NCBI GenBank assembly: GCA_016709765.1
Contig: JADJMD010000016.1
Span: 62,001 to 126,000, forward strand
DNA: 64,000 nucleotides
Source: Ignavibacteriales bacterium
Lineage (GTDB): Bacteria; Bacteroidota; Ignavibacteria; Ignavibacteriales; Ignavibacteriaceae
Reading direction: 5' to 3'
Part shown: in pieces, positions 9,327-18,537 of the stretch
How the letters are laid out: every line of letters begins with the position of its first letter
How positions within the stretch are numbered: the stretch's first letter is position 1
Program-made: the position numbers and the translations under genes
The notes under the pieces: model-generated
What the model was told of the DNA's origin: nothing
Database searches by the model: none
Seen by the model: the letters and a program-made list of their open reading frames with translations, nothing else

Positions 9327-10165
9327 TGTTAACACTTATCCAAATAGAACTCTATAAAATTTTTAAGAAATGGAGAACTTATATTGGCTTTTTTGCAATC
9401 GGTACACTTGTTCCTGTTATACATATTGCAATGTATTTCTCGGGCTCACATACATTAAATAGAATGACTGAAGATTTAGGATCATCTTTTTTTCTTGTTG
9501 GAAATCTCTTAAATGGATACTTTGTTTCTTACTTTATTATGATGAGCCTTGTGGTTCATATCCCGTTCTTGATTACACTAGTTTCTGGGGATTTACTTGC
9601 TGGTGAAGCGTCAGCTGGAACGTATAGAATGTTAATAACCAGACCAATTTCCAGAACTCAAATTATCACTTCTAAATTTTTGGCAGGGATTATATACACT
9701 ACTCTTTTAATTATTTGGTTAGCATTTACAAGTCTTATTTTGGGCTCAATCATTTTAGGAACTGGAGAACTTCTTGTTACAAATAGCCAGGGTTTAATAG
9801 TTTTTGCAAAAGGTGATATACTCTGGAGATTCTTCTTTGCTTATGCTTATGCTACTTTATCAATGAGTGTTGTTGCGAGTTTAGCATTCCTTTTTTCAGC
9901 ATTAGTTGAAAACGCAATAGGACCAATTATTACAACAATGGCAGTAATAATTGTATTCCTAATTTTATCGGCAATTCCGGTAGAATTTATTCAATCAATT
10001 AAACCATTCTTATTTACAAGTTATCTTCTTGACTGGATGTTAATGTTTAAAGACCCTATCGATTCTGCTGAAGTATTAAAATCAGTAACAATTTTATTTT
10101 CTCATATTCTTGTTTTTTATTTTTTAGCTCTGTTCATATTTAAACGTAAAGATATTTTAACATAA
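9326..10165 (+). CDS. ABC-2 family transporter permease
   Basis: The 279-aa membrane protein has about six hydrophobic segments. The segment after the second helix (SGDLLAGEASAGTYRMLITRPISR) is characteristic of ABC-2 permeases of the NatB/CcmB-like type. It overlaps the ATPase by 1 bp and is followed 12 bp later by a LolA-like secreted protein with a good Shine-Dalgarno. The three probably form one operon. Possible cargo includes lipid, peptide or ions; nothing in the sequence decides this. Confidence 0.88.
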   Translation: MLTLIQIELYKIFKKWRTYIGFFAIGTLVPVIHIAMYFSGSHTLNRMTEDLGSSFFLVGNLLNGYFVSYFIMMSLVVHIPFLITLVSGDLLAGEASAGTYRMLITRPISRTQIITSKFLAGIIYTTLLIIWLAFTSLILGSIILGTGELLVTNSQGLIVFAKGDILWRFFFAYAYATLSMSVVASLAFLFSALVENAIGPIITTMAVIIVFLILSAIPVEFIQSIKPFLFTSYLLDWMLMFKDPIDSAEVLKSVTILFSHILVFYFLALFIFKRKDILT

Positions 10166-10177
10166 GAAGAGGTTAAG

Positions 10178-10879
10178 ATGAAATTAATAATCGGTTTTAT
10201 ATTACTATTATTTCAATTTGGGATTTCACAATCAAAAGATCCTGATGAAATTATAAATGCCGTTATCACAAACTTTGATTTAGTTAAAGATTACCAGGTT
10301 GATGTAAAAATTAAAGTTGATATTGAATTTGTTAAAGTTCCTGAAACCATAGCAAAAATTTATTTTAAGCAACCGGATAAAGTTCATCTGGAAGCAGAAG
10401 GATTTGCAATGCTTCCTAAAAAGGGAATGGAATTTTCTCCCACATCTTTGATTCAAAAGGATCATACTGCAATTTACGAGCAAGATGTAGATCTAAATGG
10501 AATTAAAACTTCAATAGTTAAGATTATACCATTAGGTGCTCAAGGTGACGTTATTCTAACAACTTTATGGATTGATCAAAAAGAAAAAATTATTAGAAAA
10601 GTAGAATCCACAACAAAAACAAATGGGACGTTTACAATTGATTTTTCTTACAACGATAAAGTAAAATATCCATTACCAGAAAAAATAGTTTTTGCTTTTA
10701 ATATTGATAAGATGAATTTGAAAGGAAATATTTCTGGTGATAAATCAGATTCACAAAAGAAAAACAAAAACAAACCATCCGATTCAAGAACTAAAGGTAA
10801 AGTTATTGTCAGTTATTCAAATTATATGGTAAACAAGGGGATTTCAGACTCGATTTTTGAGAACAAGGACAATAAATAA
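10178..10879 (+). CDS. LolA/LolB-like periplasmic protein
   Basis: The 233-aa protein has a signal peptide (MKLIIGFILLLFQFGISQS). The body resembles the outer-membrane lipoprotein carrier fold: an N-terminal helix (DPDEIINAVITNFDLVKDY) and then alternating beta strands with KIYFKQPDKVHLEAEGFA, a pattern seen in LolA-like and DUF4292-like proteins. It ends with a lysine- and asparagine-rich loop and one more strand. A strong GAAGAGG Shine-Dalgarno precedes it. Its place after an ABC-2 exporter suggests a role in moving a lipid or lipoprotein across the periplasm, but this is inference. Confidence 0.7.
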   Translation: MKLIIGFILLLFQFGISQSKDPDEIINAVITNFDLVKDYQVDVKIKVDIEFVKVPETIAKIYFKQPDKVHLEAEGFAMLPKKGMEFSPTSLIQKDHTAIYEQDVDLNGIKTSIVKIIPLGAQGDVILTTLWIDQKEKIIRKVESTTKTNGTFTIDFSYNDKVKYPLPEKIVFAFNIDKMNLKGNISGDKSDSQKKNKNKPSDSRTKGKVIVSYSNYMVNKGISDSIFENKDNK

Positions 10880-10889
10880 ATTTAAAAAC

Positions 10890-10967
10890 TTAGCGGCGGT
10901 TTTGATTTTTTGAGGAGAGGACATTAACTATCTTCAATCACTAAGGGATTTTTTTTACCGCCGCTAA
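10890..10967. repeat. Widely spaced 11-bp inverted repeat
   Basis: TTAGCGGCGGT at 10890-10900 and its exact complement ACCGCCGCTAA at 10957-10967 enclose 56 nt. Within the loop are a Shine-Dalgarno-like GAGGAGAGG and a T run of 8 just before the second arm. It is the only GC-rich island in a 249-bp spacer between convergent genes. It may work as a terminator or be a small mobile repeat. Confidence 0.6.
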
Positions 10968-11128
10968 ACTTAACTATTCTTAATTCCAAATTAATAATCC
11001 TTAATCGGAATTAAAGTCATTTAATGGTTGTGTAAAAAAAATAGGATGACAAATCTGGTATTCATTTTCATAAAACCCAAAATTTCTCATCCTTCCCAAA
11101 TTGGCAAATAGAGTAAATCTAAAAATAA

Positions 11129-12385
11129 TTACTCGTATTTCTTAAAAATAACTGATGTGTTGTGACCACCAAATCCAAAAGCATTGCTTAATGCGTAATT
11201 AACTTTTCTATCCTGTGGTTTATTAAAAGTATAATTCAAATCACATTCAGGATCAGGATTTGCGAAGTTAATAGTTGGTGGTATCCTATCATTTATCACC
11301 GCAAGAATTGATGCTATTGCTTCAACGGCACCGGCTGCACCTAATAAATGTCCTGTCATACTTTTTGTTGATGAAACATTTGCTTTGTAAGCACTATCTC
11401 CAAACACTTTTTTTATAGCTTTAGTTTCACCTATATCGCCAAGTGGAGTTGCGGTTCCATGCATATTTACATAATCTATTTCATCTGGTTTTATTCCGGA
11501 TTGTTCAATCGCCATTTTCATTGATAGAATTGCACCTGTTCCTTCTGGATGGGGTGCGGTAATATGATGTGCGTCTGCAGATAAACCCGCTCCAACAATC
11601 TCGCAATAAATTTTTGCGCCACGTTTTACTGCATGTTCAAGTTCTTCAAGAATTAATGCACCGCCACCTTCACCCATAACAAACCCGTCTCGAGTTGCAT
11701 CAAACGGCCGACTTGCTGTTTCAGGTGAATCATTTCTAGTTGATAAAGCTCTGTTTGCATTAAATCCACCAATTCCAAGTTCACTAATAGAAGCTTCACT
11801 TCCACCGGCAACCATTACATCGGCCATTCCAACTTTTATAAGAAGATAACTGTCAATCATATTGTTATTACCTGTTGCGCAAGCAGAAACAGTACAATAA
11901 TTTGGGCCTCTAAAGCCATATTGCATAGAAATATGTCCTGCTGCAATATCAGGAATCAACATCGGAATAAAGAATGGTGAAATCCTTCCTGGTCCTTGCT
12001 CACGATTTGTAACGGCTTGATCATAAAAAGTTTGGATGCCGCCAATGCCACTTCCGAAGATAACTCCAATTCTATTTTTTTCCTCTTCGGTTAGAGTTTC
12101 CGGTTTTAGATTTGAATCATCGACTGCTTGTTTTGCTGCAACTAAGGCATATTGCGCAAATGGATCTAACCTTCGTGCAGTTTTTTTATCAAGAAAATTT
12201 AAAACATCAAAGCCTTTAAGTTCACATGCAAATTTTGTTTCAACTTTGGAGGTATCAAATTGCTTAATCATAGCAGCACCGCTTTTTGATTCCATCATTC
12301 CGTTCCAGAATTCATCAACAGTTAATCCAATAGGAGTTAAAGCTCCCATTCCAGTTACAACTACTCTTCTATTTGTGATAGGCAT
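11129..12385 (-). CDS. fabF: 3-oxoacyl-ACP synthase II
   Basis: The 418-aa thiolase-fold condensing enzyme elongates acyl-ACP with malonyl-ACP in fatty acid synthesis. The active-site Cys lies in TVSACATGNNNM, and the two catalytic His lie in NMHGTATPLGD and MTGHLLGAAGA. Length and the N-terminal RRVVVTGMGALTPIG are typical of FabF. No acpP is adjacent, which is slightly unusual because the two are often neighbours. It is the last of four genes on the minus strand, 132 bp after the GNAT gene, so it may have its own promoter. Confidence 0.95.
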   Translation of the reverse strand: MPITNRRVVVTGMGALTPIGLTVDEFWNGMMESKSGAAMIKQFDTSKVETKFACELKGFDVLNFLDKKTARRLDPFAQYALVAAKQAVDDSNLKPETLTEEEKNRIGVIFGSGIGGIQTFYDQAVTNREQGPGRISPFFIPMLIPDIAAGHISMQYGFRGPNYCTVSACATGNNNMIDSYLLIKVGMADVMVAGGSEASISELGIGGFNANRALSTRNDSPETASRPFDATRDGFVMGEGGGALILEELEHAVKRGAKIYCEIVGAGLSADAHHITAPHPEGTGAILSMKMAIEQSGIKPDEIDYVNMHGTATPLGDIGETKAIKKVFGDSAYKANVSSTKSMTGHLLGAAGAVEAIASILAVINDRIPPTINFANPDPECDLNYTFNKPQDRKVNYALSNAFGFGGHNTSVIFKKYE

Positions 12386-12517
12386 TTATTTCCTCGTTAG
12401 ATATTTAAAACTTTGAATTCTTTGTGATAAAATTTGAATCGTTAAAATAATGAAAATTAGCTAAAAGCTTAAGTGAAAGTTGATAAGCAAAATTGATTGA
12501 ATTAGCAATAATTTTTG

Positions 12518-12985
12518 TTAAAACTTATCTGAAGTTAGACGAAAAAGCTTCCATTCTTCCATAGGAACTGCGCCAATTTTTTTGTAAAAATTTATCGCAG
12601 ATTCATTCCAATCCAAAACAGACCATTCAACCCTGCCGTAATTTCTTTCTTTTGCGATTGAGATAATTTTATCAAGCAAAGCTTTGCCAACTCCTTTTCC
12701 GCGCATTTTTGGTTTTACATAAAGGTCTTCAAGGTAGATTCCAGGTTTGCCAAGAAATGTTGAAAAGTTTTTAAAGAATAATGCTTGCCCAACAATTTGG
12801 CCATCAAATTCGGCTATAAGAATTTCAACAAATCGCTCAACACCAAAAAGCGTTTGTTTTAATTCTGCTTCGTTGGTTCTTATTTGATTTGATAATTTTT
12901 CAAACTCAGCTAATTCTTCTATTAAAGAAAAGATTGCTGGGACATCTTCTTTGTTTGCAAATCGTATTACAATTTGATTGTTCAT
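12518..12985 (-). CDS. GNAT-family N-acetyltransferase
   Basis: This 155-aa single GNAT domain has the acetyl-CoA-binding signature VKPKMRGKGVGKALLDKI and the preceding strand GIYLEDLYV, followed by RVEWSVLDWNESAINFYKKIGA. This arrangement resembles the diamine N-acetyltransferase-like (SSAT-like) subgroup of GNATs, but the substrate cannot be fixed from sequence. It starts 4 bp after the DUF3298 gene stop, so the two are co-transcribed. Confidence 0.85.
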   Translation of the reverse strand: MNNQIVIRFANKEDVPAIFSLIEELAEFEKLSNQIRTNEAELKQTLFGVERFVEILIAEFDGQIVGQALFFKNFSTFLGKPGIYLEDLYVKPKMRGKGVGKALLDKIISIAKERNYGRVEWSVLDWNESAINFYKKIGAVPMEEWKLFRLTSDKF

Positions 12986-12989
12986 GATT

Positions 12990-13724
12990 TTAGTTTGTTG
13001 GAAATGGAAGATTGTCTTTTAAAATATCTTTTATCTTTTTAAAAGGAATTTCTGCCATTATTTCTCCCATTGCATATGGCCCAATTTCATATGGATCAAA
13101 CTGAACAATCAACGATGTTGGTGTGATATAAAAATCCTGATCATCCTCAAGAACTATTTCATCCTCAAATAATCCTGCTTCAATTAGAGTGCTTGTTTGA
13201 TATGATTCTAAAATTGATTGTTCACATTCGTCAGTTAAAATATCAAACGAATCTGATTTAATTATATCTTTTAATGTAAGATTTTTACCATCAGACGTTT
13301 TAATGTTGTAGCCGAGTGCAAAGTAGTTGCCGTGTGCGCCGCCGGTAAATTGGTAATGATTTAATACAACACTAACAAATTTTTCGGAATTGTATTCTAC
13401 AGTATAACCGGTTTCAAAAGAGTATTGCATATCATAAGATACATCTTCATAATAAGATGAATCAGATTGAATTTCATCATACCAAGGGATTGATTGCTTA
13501 AACTCGTCTTCTAAAAACCTGTTTATTTTTAATTCCACTGCAATATTTTTTAATCCGGTGATTTGTGGATAATCAATATTAATCCAAACAGAACTATCTG
13601 CAGTGCTATTGTTGTAATTTGAAGTTTTAATTTCGAGTGTATCAGTCAATAGAATATTTAAATTTAAAGCCTTTAAGTTGTTTGCAAATATTAAAATCGC
13701 AAACAACACAAATAATTTTTTCAT
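12990..13724 (-). CDS. Secreted DUF4163/DUF3298-type protein
   Basis: The 244-aa protein has an N-terminal signal peptide (FVLFAILIFANNLKA). The mid region resembles DUF4163 (IDYPQITGLKNIAVELKINRFLEDEF) and the C-terminal half contains the DUF3298 hallmark HYQFTGGAHGNYFALGYN followed by LTLKDII. These domains occur in RsiV- and PdaC-like extracytoplasmic proteins, some of which bind cell-wall fragments or lysozyme. A periplasmic location is expected. It lies between a PAP2 phosphatase and a GNAT gene with gaps of 20 and 4 bp, suggesting an operon. Confidence 0.8.
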   Translation of the reverse strand: MKKLFVLFAILIFANNLKALNLNILLTDTLEIKTSNYNNSTADSSVWINIDYPQITGLKNIAVELKINRFLEDEFKQSIPWYDEIQSDSSYYEDVSYDMQYSFETGYTVEYNSEKFVSVVLNHYQFTGGAHGNYFALGYNIKTSDGKNLTLKDIIKSDSFDILTDECEQSILESYQTSTLIEAGLFEDEIVLEDDQDFYITPTSLIVQFDPYEIGPYAMGEIMAEIPFKKIKDILKDNLPFPTN

Positions 13725-13744
13725 TTTAAAACCTTTCGAATCAA

Positions 13745-14368
13745 TTAAGATTCCGATCGGTTAATTTTTCTATCAAGAAAATATTTTTCTAAGTACAAAA
13801 CTCCCGATGCAAAAATATATCCAAAAGCTGATCCGATGATAGCTCCGCCCAAAATATCTGATGGATAATGCAAACCTAAATACACTCTTGAGATTGCAAT
13901 TAAGGAAGCAATAACAAATAATATCCACTTTAACTTGGGAAATAATCTGTAAAAAAACATTGCAACGGCAAAATTGTTAAGCGCATGATTTGATGGGAAG
14001 GAAAATGAACCCGTGCAACCAAGCGGAGTGAGAACATCTGCTAAAACGTTGCAAGGACGAGTTCTTGCAAAAAATTCCTTTAAAATCCTGTAACCTGTTT
14101 GATCTGTCACTACAATAAGTAAAATAACTCCCAAAACGGCAAGTTTGCCCCTTGTGCCGCCTTTAACAAAGCTGATGCCCAATAAAATTGTATAAGTAAT
14201 GTACCAGTTATTAACATTTGTTATGATTGAAAAGAATTTATCTAGAAATGGCGTGGAAATTGTATGATTAAAGAAGTATAAAACGGATAAATCGATAGAA
14301 TATAAAAAATCCATATGGCTAACTTGTAGTAAAAAAATGTTACTGCTAAGATAGAAATGATGAGTCAA
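13745..14368 (-). CDS. PAP2-superfamily membrane phosphatase
   Basis: The 207-aa membrane protein has the three phosphatase motifs: KEFFARTRP, PSNHALNNF (in place of the usual PSGH), and SRVYLGLHYPSD. Members dephosphorylate lipid phosphates such as undecaprenyl pyrophosphate or phosphatidylglycerol phosphate at the membrane. About five hydrophobic segments are visible. The first 18 residues are atypical, and the internal Met at 14314 (MDFLYSIDLSVLYFF) may be the true start; neither has a strong Shine-Dalgarno. It is the first gene of the minus-strand cluster and is divergent from the hybrid kinase. Confidence 0.87.
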   Translation of the reverse strand: MTHHFYLSSNIFLLQVSHMDFLYSIDLSVLYFFNHTISTPFLDKFFSIITNVNNWYITYTILLGISFVKGGTRGKLAVLGVILLIVVTDQTGYRILKEFFARTRPCNVLADVLTPLGCTGSFSFPSNHALNNFAVAMFFYRLFPKLKWILFVIASLIAISRVYLGLHYPSDILGGAIIGSAFGYIFASGVLYLEKYFLDRKINRSES

Positions 14369-14416
14369 TTAATCATATAATTTATGTAGATTTATTATAG
14401 ACTTTAACAGCAAAAA

Positions 14417-17041
14417 ATGAAAGATAAAAAATCCCTTTTTAGTTTTATTTTTAGCTCAGAGCTTCCATTTTTGAAAGAGAGGTATGATCGTATCAGACAG
14501 GAAACGGGAAAATATTTAGTTACACCGCTAAAGGTTATTGCGTTGATGGTAGCCATTTCCGGCATCTTTGCAATGATATTTGAAGTAAGACATCACGCCG
14601 AATATTCGTTTGATATTTATTTAGTAAGATTATCCGCCACGCTTGTTGCATTTATAATTTTAGTTTTTCTTACATCAAAAAACGCAACAAAATATACAAT
14701 TCCGCTGGTACACATTTTATTGCTATCCATCATCGGTTCCTCTGCAATAATGATTTTACTTATTCCCAATTCTTTGATCGTAAATTCGCAAATTGTTGGG
14801 TTGATGATATTTACTTCAGCTATGTTTCTTAATTGGGAAATAAAAAATCAAATACTTGTTGCCATCTACTACAACATAGTTTTTGCAGTAGCAATACTTT
14901 TTAACGATCAGAAAATCTATTTCTTACCAAATATGTTTGAATCGTTAATATTTGTTTTATTCCTTAGCTTGCTTTCTGTAGTTGGCAGTGCAATAAATTT
15001 TAGAATGCGGCTGCAGGTAGCACAAAATGCATTAAGAGTGGAGCAATCAGAAAGAAAGTTTAGAGCTATTTTTAATAACTCAACCGATGGAATTTTCCAA
15101 TCGACATTAGAAGGCGATTTTTTAACGGCTAATGATTCTTTAGTAAAGATGTTCGGACACGATAGTATTGATGATCTAATAATTACAAGAGTTACCGATT
15201 ATTATAAAAATAAGTCCGATAGAGATAGACTATTATACGAAGTAAAGAAACACGGTTCAGTAGAAAATTTTATCACAACACTTGTTGATAAAAATAAAGA
15301 TGACATCACTGTAAAAATGAATGTGCGTTACGTTACCGATGAAGAATCAAATAAAAAATTTCTTGAAGGCACTATTCGTGATGTTTCTGTAGAAGTAAAA
15401 GCACAGCACTTGCGTGAGCAGGCTGAGCTTGAACTAAAAGCCGAAAAAGAAAAATCCGACGCACTTGCAAAAGAAGCAATGAAATTAAGTACTGCAAAAA
15501 GCAGGTTCCTTGCTAATATGAGTCACGAAATCCGAACACCAATGAATGGTATAATTGGATTCTTATCTTTAATCGAAAATGAATCTTATAGAAGCCACGA
15601 TGAGCTAAAACAATTTATACGAAGTGCAAAGGTTTCTGCTGAATCACTCCTTGATACAATAAATGCTGTTCTTGATTTATCAAAGATAGAAGCTGGAAAA
15701 ATTGAACTTGAAAACTTAAACTTTAACATTAAGAAAATTGTAACTCAGGCTATTTCAATTGTAAGCCCAAAAGCAAAAGAAAATTCATTAAACATTACTT
15801 CCGAATTACCTGAAGATAAAAATTTAAATTTTGTAGGCGATCCTACAAGAATCAGACAAATATATCTTAACCTTTTAAGTAACGCTGTTAAGTTTACTAA
15901 AGAGGGTGAAATAAAAATTGCTGTTAAAACTAATGTTTTAGAAAAAGGTAAGGTAAGAATTAGCACTTCTATTTACGATTCAGGTATTGGAATCCCGGCC
16001 GATAAAATTAAAGAATTGTTCAAACCATTTTCTCAAATTACAGGAATTGAAGGAAGCAGTTTAGGCGGAACAGGTTTGGGATTAGTTATTTGCAAAGAAT
16101 TTACAAGCCTAATGGAAGGAGACATTTCTGTAAATAGTGTGGTTGGTGAAGGCAGCAGGTTTGATTTTAACATTGTTGTTCAGGAACAAGAAAACAATAC
16201 TTCTCAAACGCAGTCTGAAGAAGAAAAAAATGCACTTGCAGAAATTGAAGAATCTCAGTTTACTGATGCGGATATAAAACTGCATATTGATAAAAGAAAA
16301 GGATTTAAAATTTTACTTGCAGAAGATAATCTTATAAATCAAAAAGTTGCAATAAGAACTCTTAACTCGGCCGGATACGAAGTTGATGCTGTAATGAATG
16401 GTGAACAAGCTGTTCGAGCACATACTCAGCAGCATTATGATTTGATTTTAATGGATGTGCAGATGCCAGATGTTGATGGATTTGCAGCTACTAGAATGAT
16501 TAGAGCACTTGCCGAGCCAAAATGTAATACCCCAATTATTGCAATAACTGCACACGCACTTATTGGGGACCGTGAAAAATGTATTGAAGCTGGTATGGAT
16601 GAATATGTTGCAAAGCCAATGGTTGCAAGAGAAATTATCAGATTGATCGATCACTTTTTAAAAGTTAATCACACAGATAATAAAAAAGTTAAAGATGATG
16701 TTTATGATTTAAGGTTGTTTGATTTTGAAAGATTAAAACAAATAAGTCTTGGCGATGAAGTTTTTGAAAAAGATTTACTTACGGATTATTTAGTTGATGC
16801 TGAACATAAATTACAATTACTTCGCGAACTTCACTCAACGAATGAAGTGAAAAAAATTATTGATATTGCACACACTTTAAAAGGATCAAGCTATTCAGTT
16901 GGTGCAAAATTAGTTGGTGATGAGGCTCTTGGAATTGAGGTTTCTGCACGTAATAATGATCTTGGAAATATTGAGGAAAGATTACCAAAACTATCCAAAT
17001 CGATTAGAGAAACGCGAGAAGTTCTTAAAAATAAGATTTAA
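14417..17041 (+). CDS. Hybrid sensor histidine kinase with receiver and HPt domains
   Basis: The 874-aa protein has the following order. About six N-terminal membrane helices (residues 35-195) form the sensor. A PAS domain follows (FRAIFNNSTDGIFQS, about 215-325). Then come a coiled coil, HisKA with phospho-acceptor His in ANMSHEIRTPMNG (about 370), and a HATPase domain with NLLSNAVKF and GTGLGLVI. A receiver domain starts at ILLAEDNLINQ, with the phospho-Asp in LILMDVQMPD (about 678). A C-terminal HPt domain has its His in IAHTLKGSS (about 817). It is a self-contained phosphorelay; the output partner is not next to it. Confidence 0.93.
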   Translation: MKDKKSLFSFIFSSELPFLKERYDRIRQETGKYLVTPLKVIALMVAISGIFAMIFEVRHHAEYSFDIYLVRLSATLVAFIILVFLTSKNATKYTIPLVHILLLSIIGSSAIMILLIPNSLIVNSQIVGLMIFTSAMFLNWEIKNQILVAIYYNIVFAVAILFNDQKIYFLPNMFESLIFVLFLSLLSVVGSAINFRMRLQVAQNALRVEQSERKFRAIFNNSTDGIFQSTLEGDFLTANDSLVKMFGHDSIDDLIITRVTDYYKNKSDRDRLLYEVKKHGSVENFITTLVDKNKDDITVKMNVRYVTDEESNKKFLEGTIRDVSVEVKAQHLREQAELELKAEKEKSDALAKEAMKLSTAKSRFLANMSHEIRTPMNGIIGFLSLIENESYRSHDELKQFIRSAKVSAESLLDTINAVLDLSKIEAGKIELENLNFNIKKIVTQAISIVSPKAKENSLNITSELPEDKNLNFVGDPTRIRQIYLNLLSNAVKFTKEGEIKIAVKTNVLEKGKVRISTSIYDSGIGIPADKIKELFKPFSQITGIEGSSLGGTGLGLVICKEFTSLMEGDISVNSVVGEGSRFDFNIVVQEQENNTSQTQSEEEKNALAEIEESQFTDADIKLHIDKRKGFKILLAEDNLINQKVAIRTLNSAGYEVDAVMNGEQAVRAHTQQHYDLILMDVQMPDVDGFAATRMIRALAEPKCNTPIIAITAHALIGDREKCIEAGMDEYVAKPMVAREIIRLIDHFLKVNHTDNKKVKDDVYDLRLFDFERLKQISLGDEVFEKDLLTDYLVDAEHKLQLLRELHSTNEVKKIIDIAHTLKGSSYSVGAKLVGDEALGIEVSARNNDLGNIEERLPKLSKSIRETREVLKNKI

Positions 17042-17074
17042 AACTATTACTAGGAGTTTAACCGAAAAACCAAA

Positions 17075-17147
17075 TTGTCATTTCCGCAAAAGTGGGAATC
17101 TGCTTCATCTTAATCGATTTAGATTCCCGTTTTTATGAGAATGACAA
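17075..17147. repeat. Imperfect long hairpin, REP-like and terminator-like
   Basis: Arms at 17075-17101 and 17121-17147 are imperfect 27-nt complements beginning TTGTCATT and ending AATGACAA, with a 19-nt loop. The TTGTCATTYCCGC..GGGAATC pattern resembles a common intergenic palindromic repeat. It sits between two convergent genes and could end transcription from both. Confidence 0.75.
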
Positions 17148-17154
17148 CACTCTT

Positions 17155-18375
17155 TTAATTAAAATCCTTCATTACCTTTCTGATAATACTTATCGCCAAA
17201 TCAATTTCATCTTTTGTTATTACTAACGGTGGAGCGAATCTAATAATATCACCGTGAGTTGGTTTAGCAAGCATTCCGTTTTCTTTTAACGCAACGCAAA
17301 CATCCCACGCAGTTTTTCCACTTTTAGCAGGTTTGATTACAATTGCATTTAACAATCCTTTACCTCTTACAAGAGTAAGATTCTCAAATTCATTTACCAT
17401 TTTCTGAACTTCTGATCTAAAGTAAGCACCCATTGCAAAAGCATTTTCTGCAAGTTTTTCTTCAATCAAAACTTCTAATGATGCGATAGCAACTTTACAA
17501 GCTAAGGGATTGCCGCCAAAAGTTGAACCGTGCTGACCGGGTTTTATCGCAAGCATTACTTCATCATTTGCTAAAGCTGCGGAAACAGGCATTACTCCGC
17601 CTGATAAAGCTTTACCGAGAATTAAAATATCAGGTTTAACGGATTCATAATCTGAAGCTAACATTTTACCTGTTCTTGCTAATCCAGTTTGAACTTCATC
17701 GCAGATGAGTAAAACATTTTTAGCTTTGCAAAGTTCCTGTGCTTTCTTTAGATAACCGTCATCAGGAACAAAAACACCGGCTTCACCCTGGATCGGTTCA
17801 ACCATAAATGCTGCAACGTTTGGATCTTCCAAAGCTTTTTCTAAAGCAGCAATATTGTTGTAAGGAATTTTTTCAAATCCCGGTACAAATGGTCCAAATC
17901 CCTCGTAACAATCAGGATCGGTAGAAGCAGAAACAGCCATCATTGTTCTGCCGTGAAAGTTCTCATTAGCTACAATAATTTTTGCTTCGTTCTTTTTAAT
18001 TCCTTTTAGGTCATATGCCCATTTGCGTGCAAGCTTAACAGCAGTCTCTCCACCTTCAACACCTGTGTTCATAGGAAGCACTTTATCATATCCAAAAAGA
18101 TCAGTAACAAACTTTTCATATTCGCCAAGCACATTATTATAAAATGCGCGTGAGGTTAATGTTAAAGTTTGTGCCTGCTCAATAAGTGTGTTTATAATTT
18201 TTGGATGGCAATGTCCCTGGTTAACGGCAGAGTAAGCAGAAAGAAAATCGAGATATTTTTTACCTTCAACATCCCAAACCCAAACGCCTTTACCTTTTGC
18301 AATTACAACTTCCAGCGGATGATAATTATGAGCGCCGTATTTGTGCTCTAGATCCATATAATATTTTGAGTTCAT
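17155..18375 (-). CDS. rocD: Ornithine--oxo-acid aminotransferase
   Basis: The 406-aa class III PLP aminotransferase converts ornithine and 2-oxoglutarate to glutamate semialdehyde and glutamate. The sequence near the N-terminus (HNYHPLEVVIAKGKGVWVWDVEGKKYLDFLSAYSAVNQGH, here only partly quoted by key residues HNYHPLEVV and SAYSAVNQGH) and TGVEGGETAVKLARKW are typical of ornithine aminotransferase. The PLP Lys is in DILILGKALSGGVMPVSA, and the preceding Asp is in LLICDEVQTGLARTG. It is monocistronic and convergent with the kinase gene. Confidence 0.93.
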   Translation of the reverse strand: MNSKYYMDLEHKYGAHNYHPLEVVIAKGKGVWVWDVEGKKYLDFLSAYSAVNQGHCHPKIINTLIEQAQTLTLTSRAFYNNVLGEYEKFVTDLFGYDKVLPMNTGVEGGETAVKLARKWAYDLKGIKKNEAKIIVANENFHGRTMMAVSASTDPDCYEGFGPFVPGFEKIPYNNIAALEKALEDPNVAAFMVEPIQGEAGVFVPDDGYLKKAQELCKAKNVLLICDEVQTGLARTGKMLASDYESVKPDILILGKALSGGVMPVSAALANDEVMLAIKPGQHGSTFGGNPLACKVAIASLEVLIEEKLAENAFAMGAYFRSEVQKMVNEFENLTLVRGKGLLNAIVIKPAKSGKTAWDVCVALKENGMLAKPTHGDIIRFAPPLVITKDEIDLAISIIRKVMKDFN

Positions 18376-18483
18376 AAGCCTTCCAATTTGTTCAAATAAT
18401 AAAAATTTGCTCTGAAAAATTAGCCCTTAAGCACTGAATAACCAAACCAGATTTAACTACAATTTGATTGACTTTAATGCTTT

Positions 18484-18537
18484 TATTTCTTTCGTTTGAG
18501 GTGAAGTTATTTAATAATTTTTCATTAAGGGGCTTTT
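18484..18537 (+). promoter_or_regulatory. Duplicated leader upstream of a T9SS gene (copy 1)
   Basis: This segment closely matches 20286-20342. Both contain TTTCGTT(CG)TTTGARGTGA, an AT-rich block, ATAATTTTTCATT, then AGGGGCTTTT immediately before ATG. Both precede genes for paralogous T9SS proteins. The AGGGG acts as Shine-Dalgarno. It is either a shared promoter/leader or the edge of a gene duplication. Confidence 0.65.

Noticed and set aside
12036..12416. 126-aa plus-strand frame over fabF
   Set aside because: Antisense shadow of a strongly recognised gene.
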